From positions 310,001-374,000 of the forward strand of contig NZ_JAKRNK010000005.1 in NCBI RefSeq assembly GCF_022346885.1: a DNA stretch of 64,000 bases, in the 5' to 3' direction. Position 1 is the stretch's first letter; each line of letters opens with the position of its first letter. The DNA is from Paenibacillus sp. ACRRX (GTDB lineage: Bacteria > Bacillota > Bacilli > Paenibacillales > Paenibacillaceae). The notes under the pieces were generated by a model, which was given only the letters and a program-made list of their open reading frames with translations, was not told where the DNA came from and made no database searches. Shown in pieces: positions 46,777 to 54,479 of the stretch. The translations under genes and the position numbers were made by a program.

Positions 46777-47739
46777 TTATCCAGATATGAAGGCTTGTTG
46801 ACGCGCGGCAAACAACGCTTCCTGATCCAGCTCTTTCATCCGTTTGCATTCCTCTACTAGCTCCTCACTGTCGACTTCGTCAATTAGTCCATATCGTCTA
46901 TACATATTCGATAGACTTTCTGCTTGCTCGCCAGCTTCATAGTAAGCCTCACCTGCTGCTTGAAATCCCATAATCTTCAGGAATCTAGCGTACAAATAAC
47001 GGGAGCCTGCCAGAAAGGTATACGCCATGTCCAAATGGTACAGCCGTTCCTGATGATCTGTGAACCAATCAAAGCTATCAAATCCAGAAATCACTTGATC
47101 ATGCAGCGCGCAGCTGTCGGTGTGCTGCCTCAGATGACTACTATATGCGTCCAATATTTGTTCCTTTTGAATGCGGCTGTCCTGTCCAATGTCAAAGTAT
47201 GCTACGGCGCGATTCGTTGGCAGGCTGCACTCATACATTTGCTTCAAATCCGACGCAGCGTATGGGAAGTCCCCATAATCATCTATGACAATATCCACCA
47301 AGTTATAGACTGTATCCTGTAGTATGTCATCGTACTGATAAGATGTAATAACGTAAGAGTGAGGGGTATGAGCGGTTTGGTAATGTTCTTTGTGCGGAAC
47401 ATAGAAAGAATCCAGCAGCAGCAAGATCGAACTCGAGTTATCTGTTACCTTCGGAACAAGTGCAGCAAGTTGTTCGAACGTTTCAAATTGTTTCCGTACT
47501 AGGCTGACGCCAATGAGGTGCAGCTGTGCTTCGTCGCGCAAGCATGACGTGTCATATATCCAACGGTTTTTCTTCTGCTGCATGATTTGGGCAAGCACTT
47601 GATCCGAGCTTTCTAATGCATTGTAAAATAAATAATCGACAGGCAGCCCTCTACCATTCAAATAGCCGCTCAGTTCATATTTCCAGCAATTAAAATATTT
47701 GCCTGCATGCTCAACTGCTTTCAGCAAGCTGCTGCTCAA
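46777..47739 (-). CDS. Possible papain-fold (BtrH-like) acyltransferase
   Basis: About 320 residues; the TTG at 47739 has GAGG 8 bases upstream, better than the GTG at 47748. I do not recognise it with certainty. The N-terminus has a Cys in KYFNCWKYELSGYLNGRG, then ILLLLDSFYVPHKEHYQ and HSYVITSYQYDD, an order (Cys, D.Y.P, H.V..Y) that recalls the BtrH_N/C39-like cysteine fold. BtrH moves an acyl group from an ACP to the aminoglycoside in butirosin synthesis. The C-terminal half is helical with no clear motif. It sits between the discrete ACP and the adenylation gene, which fits an enzyme that unloads the aminoacyl-ACP. The fold call needs a profile search. Confidence 0.5.
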   Translation of the reverse strand: MSSSLLKAVEHAGKYFNCWKYELSGYLNGRGLPVDYLFYNALESSDQVLAQIMQQKKNRWIYDTSCLRDEAQLHLIGVSLVRKQFETFEQLAALVPKVTDNSSSILLLLDSFYVPHKEHYQTAHTPHSYVITSYQYDDILQDTVYNLVDIVIDDYGDFPYAASDLKQMYECSLPTNRAVAYFDIGQDSRIQKEQILDAYSSHLRQHTDSCALHDQVISGFDSFDWFTDHQERLYHLDMAYTFLAGSRYLYARFLKIMGFQAAGEAYYEAGEQAESLSNMYRRYGLIDEVDSEELVEECKRMKELDQEALFAARQQAFISG

Positions 47740-47759
47740 TTGGATCACCTCGTTCTATC

Positions 47760-48023
47760 TTATTCTGGCACTCTAATAGCACCTTGCTGCTTGTTCAACA
47801 CTAGCTTCATAATCTCACCAATAGAAGTAAAGTTGCGTTCTAGCAGGTCCCTACCTTTAAACTTCACACCAAATCGCTTCTCCACAGCAACCGCCAGCCG
47901 AATCATAGCGACAGAATCCATGCCATACTGTTTAAGCGGGATATTCTCATCCGGCATGTGCTGATCTGTATCTATCACTAATATTTCTAGAACAACCTGT
48001 CTGATCTCATCCGCAAGGTTCAT
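47760..48023 (-). CDS. Discrete acyl/aminoacyl carrier protein
   Basis: An 87-residue carrier protein, four-helix pattern, phosphopantetheine Ser in YGMDSVAMIRLAVAVE (about 37). It has a GGGGG ribosome-binding site. It is not AcpK-like (Asp precedes the Ser, no HMGS context). Neighbours suggest it is charged by the stand-alone A domain and presents an amino acid to the HDYYHH-motif protein and the BtrH-like protein. Confidence 0.88.
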   Translation of the reverse strand: MNLADEIRQVVLEILVIDTDQHMPDENIPLKQYGMDSVAMIRLAVAVEKRFGVKFKGRDLLERNFTSIGEIMKLVLNKQQGAIRVPE

Positions 48024-48067
48024 AAGTAATCCCCCACACCTACTTAATGGTAATACCCTAGCATCCG

Positions 48068-49294
48068 TTAATACGGCAATTGAGAAAAGTCTAACAGTTT
48101 GGGTTCCCCGAATGTATGACCAATATAGCGGGCATACATGTCCGGTATAGCAAACTTCTCCTTGCCAATACCCTCCGGCAAATACTGCCTTACATACCGC
48201 TTTGCTTCCGTCTTAAACTGCTCATCATCCTCAATACGTTCAATGTCCTCTATTTCGTTTACTAGCCGCTTAATATCCTTCACACATTGTTCCAGACTTA
48301 ACCGCAATCCCTGCTCAGAAACTTCGAAACAGGTGCCATTTCGAATTAACCATTCAAACAAAAATAGTCCTGTCCCCGCATCAAAGTTGGTCTTTGCATC
48401 CGGCTGATTCGGATAACGAAGCATCCGCTCAAATAATATATACTCTGCAATCTCTCTTCCAAAGGGCACATCCAACTCACAAGCAGCTACTACGGACTGA
48501 CAATCCACCTTAATTTCTTCCAAAATACCAACGAAAAAGTTCAACTTCACCTGTAAATTGGTATCAAACGGGCGAGGGCCATTATGATGGTAATAATCGT
48601 GCAGATATCCCCATACGGATCGAGCACGATACACCGATTCAGTGGAAAGAGCATCAGACACCCATCCCGTACCAAACAACTGCATTACTCGCGGGAACGT
48701 TTCCGTCAAGTAAATAAGCTGGAATTTGTTAAAGAAAAACATGGCAAATGATTGACTCTCTACCTTTTCCTTAGTTTTAATATTTTCCGGAAAAAACACG
48801 ATGCAGTTGCCCATCATAATACCTGTCGAACCTGTAATCAGTCGACAAGACTGACATCCATTTTTCGGATGCGGGAGCATCGCCGCAACGCCTTCCAATT
48901 CAACTGGTTCTTCGCGCAGGACCAGAAAGCATTCGAGAAAATGTCCTTTCGGTGCAGGCCCATTTGTCGCTACTAACGGCGCAATAATAAAAGAAAAGGT
49001 TTGCGCAGCAGGTGGTACAAAACATTTTAATGAATGATCGAAATATGGAATGGATTCAAGCCCATTTTGCCGCCACTCTGCAATGTCGGCTTCAAACGCC
49101 TCTGCCATCTCTGGCATTAGCAAGATCTCATATATATGTCGAACAGACGGCAGAAGCTTGTCCAACCATTCATCTGCTATTTCATAATTCGCTTTGACAC
49201 GGCCATCGGGCTGTTGTAGTTTACGGAACTCATTCACAATAGGCACAATATGCTGCCTCACATATTGTGCGGGCTCTACTGCTGTTAATAACAT
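48068..49294 (-). CDS. Uncharacterised protein with HDYYHH motif (DUF6421-like)
   Basis: About 408 residues; the ATG at 49294 has GGAGG at 8 bases, better than the ATG at 49312. It resembles the uncharacterised family I recall as DUF6421, but that assignment is from memory. The most striking segment is GYLHDYYHHNGPRPF followed by KLNFFVGILEEIKVD (about residues 225-265): a His/Asp/Glu set in helices that looks like a metal centre, possibly di-iron or haem-oxygenase-like. A CxxC (NGCQSCRL) occurs near residue 145. There is no signal peptide. Its place between an exporter and a carrier-protein/A-domain set suggests it modifies a carrier-bound or free amino acid. No reaction can be named. Confidence 0.6.
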   Translation of the reverse strand: MLLTAVEPAQYVRQHIVPIVNEFRKLQQPDGRVKANYEIADEWLDKLLPSVRHIYEILLMPEMAEAFEADIAEWRQNGLESIPYFDHSLKCFVPPAAQTFSFIIAPLVATNGPAPKGHFLECFLVLREEPVELEGVAAMLPHPKNGCQSCRLITGSTGIMMGNCIVFFPENIKTKEKVESQSFAMFFFNKFQLIYLTETFPRVMQLFGTGWVSDALSTESVYRARSVWGYLHDYYHHNGPRPFDTNLQVKLNFFVGILEEIKVDCQSVVAACELDVPFGREIAEYILFERMLRYPNQPDAKTNFDAGTGLFLFEWLIRNGTCFEVSEQGLRLSLEQCVKDIKRLVNEIEDIERIEDDEQFKTEAKRYVRQYLPEGIGKEKFAIPDMYARYIGHTFGEPKLLDFSQLPY

Positions 49295-49324
49295 GTTTAA
49301 CACCTCCATCAATGTATGTGGCTG

Positions 49325-50122
49325 CTAACTGCCCGCGCCGTCATAACGTTTGACGCCGTAATTAAATAACAGACAAGATAACGTAACCAACATCGGGCCG
49401 ATCACATACGTCACCCACAGCAGCGGCTCACTGTTTACGCCTCGCGTCAAGATGACGACTGGGTAATAAGAAACAAAAATATATGGAACAACAAAGCTGA
49501 CGATAAACTGCAACCCTTGGTGATAAATTGAAACAGGGTAGCGTGAAATAACTTGTAGATCAACCACAACCATCATCGAAAATACGAGCGGCTTTTTGAC
49601 AAAAAAGTTCAGTGAGCTAAGTGCGATCAAGATGGCGGATTGTACAAGCACGGAGTTGATTAACAGATAGATGCCATTGAGGATAAACAAAGGTGTCAAC
49701 CATATGGACAGGTGCTGCAGGGAGTAGTACAGCAGACCCATGCCAACCAGGGTCTGACCGAGAAACGTATGCTGGAAGTGACGGAACATCAGGTGGAGCA
49801 GTGGATGCAGCGGCTTTAATAGAAAATGGTCAAACTGCCCTGTAATAATCAACTGTTCCAATTGCATGACCGGAGCCCAAAATAGCATGCCAGCCAATCC
49901 CCAGGATAGCAATCCAAAGCCAAACATCAGCATGACCTCGTTCAGCTGCCAATCATCAAGCGTACTAAAATGGTTCATTAAAAAATAAACGACGGAGACA
50001 AAGCTGAGCGAATTCACGATGTTGGCTACGATATCTAACGTAAGCGGGATTTTGTATTCCAGCTTGGCTTTTGCATATTTCATAATAAATTTACGGTACA
50101 ATGCTGCATGATCGCGAATCAC
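49325..50122 (-). CDS. ABC-2 type permease, second subunit
   Basis: 265 residues with six hydrophobic segments; the family of paired ABC-2 permeases often annotated as an uncharacterised transport system (COG3694 type). The motif QLEQLIITGQFDHFLLKPLHPL near residue 90 is characteristic. Starts with GTG after GGAGGG, 3 bases after the stop of the first permease. Together with that permease and the ATPase it forms an inner-membrane exporter, plausibly for the product or for self-resistance. Confidence 0.85.
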   Translation of the reverse strand: MIRDHAALYRKFIMKYAKAKLEYKIPLTLDIVANIVNSLSFVSVVYFLMNHFSTLDDWQLNEVMLMFGFGLLSWGLAGMLFWAPVMQLEQLIITGQFDHFLLKPLHPLLHLMFRHFQHTFLGQTLVGMGLLYYSLQHLSIWLTPLFILNGIYLLINSVLVQSAILIALSSLNFFVKKPLVFSMMVVVDLQVISRYPVSIYHQGLQFIVSFVVPYIFVSYYPVVILTRGVNSEPLLWVTYVIGPMLVTLSCLLFNYGVKRYDGAGS

Positions 50123-50125
50123 GGC

Positions 50126-50920
50126 TTACCCTCCTTGAATGACAATCCGAGATTTGCAAAAATGCCACATCAGCATAATAACGCCTACAAGACCGATACT
50201 CCAAGACAGCCCGATAAGAGTAAGCGACAGAAAGCTCGCGTGATCTACATTGCCCAGCAGCACGTTAATGGGATAGAAGTATAAATAAGGATATGGGAGT
50301 AAATTGGCTATCCAAAGAAAGGTATCCGAGAAAAACCAAAGTGGAATAAACACGCCGGAAAATACGTTGCCGATGTCTTGAATGAGAAATCGAAGCTGCC
50401 AAGTTTCGATAATCCAAAAGGCCATAAGTCCGATGATGTAATCCATACAAAAAGCGATTAACACCGCATTCATACAGCAGAATCCGAAGTAAAGCCAGTT
50501 GGATAGATTATAGGGAATCTGTATGAAAGGAGATAAAAACAATAGGCTGATGAATAGTAAAGGGAGGCCTTTGCTAATAAAATCAACCACGATCCGCGCC
50601 AACTGCTTCGCGAAGAAAAACAAAAACAAATTATACGGCCTGATCAGCATAAGCTCAATCTTCCCCTCCCTGATCTCCTGAGACAGTTGATCGGAAGCAG
50701 AAGCCGTCGTTAGAAAACGGATCATCATGCCGATAAAAATATAGGTCATCATCTGCGAAATCGTAGTGCCCTTCGGTTCGTTTAAGGCAAATACAGCAGA
50801 CCAGAGTGAGTACTGAAGGAATACAAATACAAAGTACGCCAGCATCGGCATATACAAATTAGATCTATACACAAAAGAAGTGGAAATCGTTTTATGAAAA
50901 ATGCGAATATACGACTTCAT
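50126..50920 (-). CDS. ABC-2 type permease, first subunit
   Basis: 264 residues from the ATG at 50920 (MKSYIRIFHK), which lies 9 bases after AAAAAAGG; the longer frame to 51007 lies wholly inside the ATPase gene. It overlaps the ATPase 3' end by 28 bases. Six membrane segments; REGKIELMLIRPYNLFLFFFAKQ is the conserved cytoplasmic loop of COG4587-type permeases (shown: EGKIELMLIRPYN). It pairs with the second permease and the ATPase. Confidence 0.85.
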   Translation of the reverse strand: MKSYIRIFHKTISTSFVYRSNLYMPMLAYFVFVFLQYSLWSAVFALNEPKGTTISQMMTYIFIGMMIRFLTTASASDQLSQEIREGKIELMLIRPYNLFLFFFAKQLARIVVDFISKGLPLLFISLLFLSPFIQIPYNLSNWLYFGFCCMNAVLIAFCMDYIIGLMAFWIIETWQLRFLIQDIGNVFSGVFIPLWFFSDTFLWIANLLPYPYLYFYPINVLLGNVDHASFLSLTLIGLSWSIGLVGVIMLMWHFCKSRIVIQGG

Positions 50921-51911
50921 GGACGACATCCTTTTTTCCCGTCTGATACACATGCTTGATGATGCTTTCCAAATCTGCTCCACGGATCTGAATATCCGTA
51001 ACCTCATAACTGTTAACGATACGCTTGATCACTTCCTGCACGTCTTCACTTCGTTCTACCGCAAAGCATAGCTGGTTGCCTTCCCGACGCTGTACAGTCG
51101 TACGCAGCAATGGCGGCAGTCGATCGATTGCTTCTTTAAACGTGACGATAATTTGCTTCTCCTTGCTATACAGCTGCTCCAGCTCTTTCGCCGAACCGTC
51201 AAACGCCATCTCGCCGCTGTTAATAATTAGAATCCGATTGCACAGCCGCTCGATGTCAATCACGTCGTGCGTCGTCAAGATAACTGTCGTCTTGCGTTGT
51301 TTGTTCCACTGCAGGATAAAGTCCCTGATCTTTTCCTTCACCATAATATCAAGACCAATAGTTGGTTCATCCAGAAACAAAATTTGAGGGTGATGCAGCA
51401 TAGCGGCAGCAAGCTCCATCCGCATACGCTGGCCTAAACTTAGCTGACGCACAGGTGTATGCGCAAATTCGTGCAGGTCTAACAATTCGTTAAACTCGTC
51501 GAGACTTCGCTTATAGCTTGTTGAAGACACTTTATAGATGTCTTTGTAGAGCTCCAACGAGTCAATTGCAGGCAAATCCCACCACAATTGACTTCGTTGG
51601 CCAAAAACAACCCCAATTGCCATTGAGTACTTACGACGCTCGATGTAGGGGGTGCAGCCATTGACCCGAATATGACCGGAGCTTGGATGAAGGATGCCGC
51701 ACAGCATCTTGATCATCGTAGATTTGCCGGCGCCGTTGGGACCCAAATATCCAATAATCTCTCCCTCGTCTACAGAGAAAGAAATATTACGAACGGCCTG
51801 GCGAGTAACAATATGTGGACGAACAAGGCTGCGCAGCTTGCCCATGACACCTCGCTGCTTCACTTCCACCTGGAACTCCTTCGACACGGAATCCACTGTC
51901 ATAAATGCCAT
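50892..51911 (-). CDS. ABC transporter ATP-binding protein
   Basis: About 339 residues. The ATG at 51911 has GGGG at 8 bases. Walker A GPNGAGKST, Q-loop region VFGQRSQLWWDLP, signature LSLGQRMRMELA, Walker B ILFLDEPTIGLD, and switch His in TTHDVIDIE. The C-terminal extension and the QLWWDLP segment match COG4586-type ATPases that work with two different ABC-2 permeases. Drives the exporter of the second operon. Confidence 0.93.
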   Translation of the reverse strand: MAFMTVDSVSKEFQVEVKQRGVMGKLRSLVRPHIVTRQAVRNISFSVDEGEIIGYLGPNGAGKSTMIKMLCGILHPSSGHIRVNGCTPYIERRKYSMAIGVVFGQRSQLWWDLPAIDSLELYKDIYKVSSTSYKRSLDEFNELLDLHEFAHTPVRQLSLGQRMRMELAAAMLHHPQILFLDEPTIGLDIMVKEKIRDFILQWNKQRKTTVILTTHDVIDIERLCNRILIINSGEMAFDGSAKELEQLYSKEKQIIVTFKEAIDRLPPLLRTTVQRREGNQLCFAVERSEDVQEVIKRIVNSYEVTDIQIRGADLESIIKHVYQTGKKDVVHEVVYSHFS

Positions 51912-51966
51912 GGCTTCATCCCCTTCCATCAATCGTGATCTTACTTAAACGTTCTCTCTCATTGTG

Positions 51967-53253
51967 CTATCTGGTCGTAATACCAGCCTGTTGATATACA
52001 CGAGCAATGACTTTAGCCAAAATAGCCACGCCTCGCTCCAATTCTTCTTCGCTTGCCGTCAAGCTGATTCGGATGCACTCCTTGATATGGCTCCACGGTT
52101 CGTTAAGCCCGCTGAAGAACGTAGAGCCTGGAACCACGATCATGCCTTCCTGCTTCAGCTCAACATAGAGCTCCGCATCGCTGATCGGCAAATCTTTAAA
52201 CCACATCCATGCGAAGATGGATCCCTCGCCTACATGCAGATGCCAAGGTACTTCGTCTGGCATCAGGCGGTCTAATGCCGATTCCCAGATCAGGAATCGC
52301 TTATGGTAGAACGTCTTAATGACGTTCGTAGACACCTCTGCCAATTCACCTGTCATAATGGCTCTGGCTGCGAGCGCCTGACCAAATCGCGATGAATGAA
52401 TATTCATGTTCGATTGGAACGCTTCCAGCAGTTGAATGTACTTCTCGCTTGCAATCGCTACCCCGATACGTTCACCTGGGAGCCCTACTTTTGACAAGCT
52501 GACACAGTGGATCACGTTCTCTCCCCATACCGGTGTCATATCGGTAAATACCATGTCCGGAAATGGCGGCGCATAAGCCGAGTCGATAATGACCGGCACA
52601 TCCTGCTCCGCGCACATCGCTACAATCCGATCAACTTCCTGCTCTGTCATTAAATTCCCACTTGGATTGCAAGGACGGGAGAACAAGACGGCACCTACAG
52701 ACTTGTCAATCTTCAACTTATCGATATCCGGCCGATATTTAAAGCGATGCTTCTCTTGGATATCAAGCGTTGGCTTATACGTCTTCAGCACGTCCTTGGA
52801 CAACACTACGCCGCCATAGCCCGTGTAGTCAGGACATAGTGGCAGCACTAGCGAACGCTGGTTGCCCTCTTCATCAGGGCCGCTGAAAGCATTGGCCGCC
52901 ATAAAGTACAACGACTGACTGCCTGGCGTGACGAGTACATTATGCTTCGTCAAGTTCCAGCCGTACTCCACATTAAACCAGTGAACAATGGCATCAATGA
53001 ACGGTTCATACCCTTGGCTGGAGCCGTAACGTCCGATAATTTCTCCGAATTCCTGACCCTCAAGCAACTCATGTGCATATTTGCGCCACAACGCCTCTAC
53101 CTCAGGCAATACTAACGGATTGCCCGCACTTACGTTGACATAGTCTCTTGGCGTATCCGTTTCATTTGTCTCCTTGATATCTTTCATGATCGAACGAACG
53201 CCTGTCAGTTCTGACATTTTTAATCCTGTTTTGCTAAGCTGTACGTTGGACAT
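51967..53253 (-). CDS. Valine-pyruvate-type (AvtA-like) PLP aminotransferase
   Basis: About 428 residues; the ATG at 53253 has GGGGAGG at 6 bases. It follows AvtA closely: SAGNPLVLPEVEALW, YGSSQGYEPFIDAI, TPGSQSLYFMAANAFSG, LPLCPDYTGYG, RPCNPSGNLMTEQEV, and the PLP lysine in CVSLSKVGLPGERIGVAIA. AvtA interconverts valine/2-oxoisovalerate and alanine/pyruvate. Here it directly follows a BacA-like gene, with only a short non-coding gap, so it may transaminate the 2-oxo acid made from prephenate (alanine as donor). It could equally supply a branched-chain or alanine-type residue. Substrate is inference. Confidence 0.88.
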   Translation of the reverse strand: MSNVQLSKTGLKMSELTGVRSIMKDIKETNETDTPRDYVNVSAGNPLVLPEVEALWRKYAHELLEGQEFGEIIGRYGSSQGYEPFIDAIVHWFNVEYGWNLTKHNVLVTPGSQSLYFMAANAFSGPDEEGNQRSLVLPLCPDYTGYGGVVLSKDVLKTYKPTLDIQEKHRFKYRPDIDKLKIDKSVGAVLFSRPCNPSGNLMTEQEVDRIVAMCAEQDVPVIIDSAYAPPFPDMVFTDMTPVWGENVIHCVSLSKVGLPGERIGVAIASEKYIQLLEAFQSNMNIHSSRFGQALAARAIMTGELAEVSTNVIKTFYHKRFLIWESALDRLMPDEVPWHLHVGEGSIFAWMWFKDLPISDAELYVELKQEGMIVVPGSTFFSGLNEPWSHIKECIRISLTASEEELERGVAILAKVIARVYQQAGITTR

Positions 53254-53268
53254 CGTGAACCTCCCCAT

Positions 53269-53841
53269 TTACCCATAATCTGTGGTCGTGTGGGCATGTA
53301 TCGTAAATCCCATGGGTATTTCGCCGTAATCGTGCATGATGTGCAAACCTTGTCGTTCTGCTGCTGAAATAGTCGTAATGCACGCATCTGCAAACCCTGC
53401 TGCGCAATCAATCGCAGCTTGGGCATTGCTCGGGACAAGGCGAATATCGGTAGTGTGCTGTGCGGCAAGTCCTGAAGGGGCAGGATGAGTTGCAATAGAA
53501 GGGTCTCGGTGCAGGCTGCTTGTATTGGAGGCAAGAACCATCTTGTAAGTGGGCATTATAAAGCAGTCCATTAACACTAGCTTATCCAGGTTGGAAAATA
53601 CGATTTTGTGCAAATCGGGGTACACCACGCACCCTAATAGGGCTGTGCCCGGCTGTTCCCTTACATCAACAACCGCCTCTTCCAAAGTTGGATATAATAA
53701 TATGGCGCCTGACTTTCCCATCCGATCAAACCAGGTTCTTGCGGCAAGCTCACAATTGGTATTCTCAGGTCCTAACGTGCAGATGGTATGAATACTCTTC
53801 AGAACAGACGAATGGGTAACGTTGTGCAGCGCATACGTCAT
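53269..53841 (-). CDS. BacA-like prephenate decarboxylase homologue
   Basis: 190 residues from the ATG at 53841; the open frame reaches 53910, but that ATG lies at the predicted transcription start, and the 53841 start gives the usual length before TLGPE. The protein has the prephenate dehydratase fold: TLGPENTNCELAARTW near the N-terminus and ADACITTISAAERQGL near the C-terminus. The dehydratase TRF motif is missing; the position reads GEIPMGFTIH, very like the KSIPMSWSLF of BacA from bacilysin synthesis. BacA-type enzymes decarboxylate prephenate without aromatising it, giving dihydro-4-hydroxyphenylpyruvate, the precursor of partly reduced tyrosine or phenylalanine analogues. No BacB, BacG or BacD homologues are present, so this is not a bacilysin locus. 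Confidence 0.75.
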   Translation of the reverse strand: MTYALHNVTHSSVLKSIHTICTLGPENTNCELAARTWFDRMGKSGAILLYPTLEEAVVDVREQPGTALLGCVVYPDLHKIVFSNLDKLVLMDCFIMPTYKMVLASNTSSLHRDPSIATHPAPSGLAAQHTTDIRLVPSNAQAAIDCAAGFADACITTISAAERQGLHIMHDYGEIPMGFTIHAHTTTDYG

Positions 53842-53916
53842 GGACGGGTCAACCTCACTTTCTAAGTCAAGAGTAGAGGTATAACCCATTGATTTACAAA
53901 AAATATGCATACCCGT

Positions 53917-53945
53917 ATAATAGATTTACGATCTTTTTTTGTTAA
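53917..53945 (-). promoter_or_regulatory. Candidate promoter of the BacA-like/exporter operon
   Basis: On the minus strand TTAACA (53945-53940), a 17-base spacer and TATTAT (53922-53917), each one base off consensus, predict a start near 53910, in front of the 53841 start codon. The divergent gap 53842-54479 holds this promoter, the inverted repeat at 53965-54007, and the promoter and T-box leader of the plus-strand aminotransferase. Confidence 0.55.
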
Positions 53946-53964
53946 ATCAATAGGTCGTAACCAG

Positions 53965-54007
53965 ACGTTTGCTAAGATTCCTCGCCAAAGTGTGTCTTAG
54001 CAAACGT
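53965..54007. repeat. Perfect 13-bp inverted repeat in the divergent promoter region
   Basis: ACGTTTGCTAAGA (53965-53977) and TCTTAGCAAACGT (53995-54007), separated by 17 bases. It lies 20 bp upstream of the -35 box of the BacA-like operon and about 120 bp before the -35 box on the other strand. Two half-sites at about three helical turns could bind a dimeric regulator. As RNA it would be a hairpin without a clean T-run. Confidence 0.55.
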
Positions 54008-54125
54008 TTATTTATTAACACTATAAAATAATTATGCAATGAATAAATATTGAATAAATAGTATTTTTTAGTCACAGACTCAAATATTACTAGAAATTTA
54101 TCACACTTTATCCCAATAGTAAAGA

Positions 54126-54155
54126 TTGACAATACAAATCTTTTCGTGATATATT
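54126..54155 (+). promoter_or_regulatory. Promoter of the T-box leader
   Basis: A consensus -35 TTGACA (54126-54131), an 18-base spacer and TATATT (54150-54155) in very AT-rich DNA, about 25 bases before the T-box stem I. Confidence 0.65.
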
Positions 54156-54179
54156 TTTCCTCAACTTATAACCGATATG

Positions 54180-54418
54180 AACGTTGATGGGAAAAGTAAG
54201 TAAGGCTGTTGATTGCAAAGCGACCGGAGATAGTGAGAGCCCGGGAATCCTCCTTATTGAAAGCCCTCCCTGAGTTGCACTCTGAACTTGAGTAGGAGAT
54301 TGCCGGCTGCCCGCCGTTATCGGGATCGAGGTGGGCTGAATCTGTCAGCCAACTAGGGTGGTACCGCGTGAGCATGCTCTCGTCCCTTTCAGGGATGAGG
54401 GCTTTTTTTGTTGTCTTT
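54180..54418 (+). promoter_or_regulatory. T-box riboswitch leader with intrinsic attenuator
   Basis: The T-box consensus AGGGTGGTACCGCG is at 54355-54368. Stem I has the expected parts: AAAAGTAAGTA at its base, AGCGACCGG...GTGAGAGCCCGG in the distal arm, and TTGAAAGCCCTCCCTGAG on the 3' side where the specifier lies. The specifier reads GCC (Ala) or AGC (Ser) depending on register; Ala suits the downstream aminotransferase. A terminator stem (CTCTCGTCCCT/AGGGATGAGGGC) with a T7 tract at about 54376-54418 follows. Uncharged tRNA should stabilise the antiterminator and switch on the aminotransferase gene. Confidence 0.92.
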
Positions 54419-54479
54419 GGGTCCTTAGCTCCGTAAATGAACATCGTTAATTCTATTATTGAGAAGGTTGGTGGGTCAC

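Noticed and set aside
53947..54132. 61-residue ORF on the minus strand in the divergent promoter region
   Set aside because: It overlaps the perfect inverted repeat and the -35 of the T-box promoter, has AT-rich chance composition and resembles nothing.
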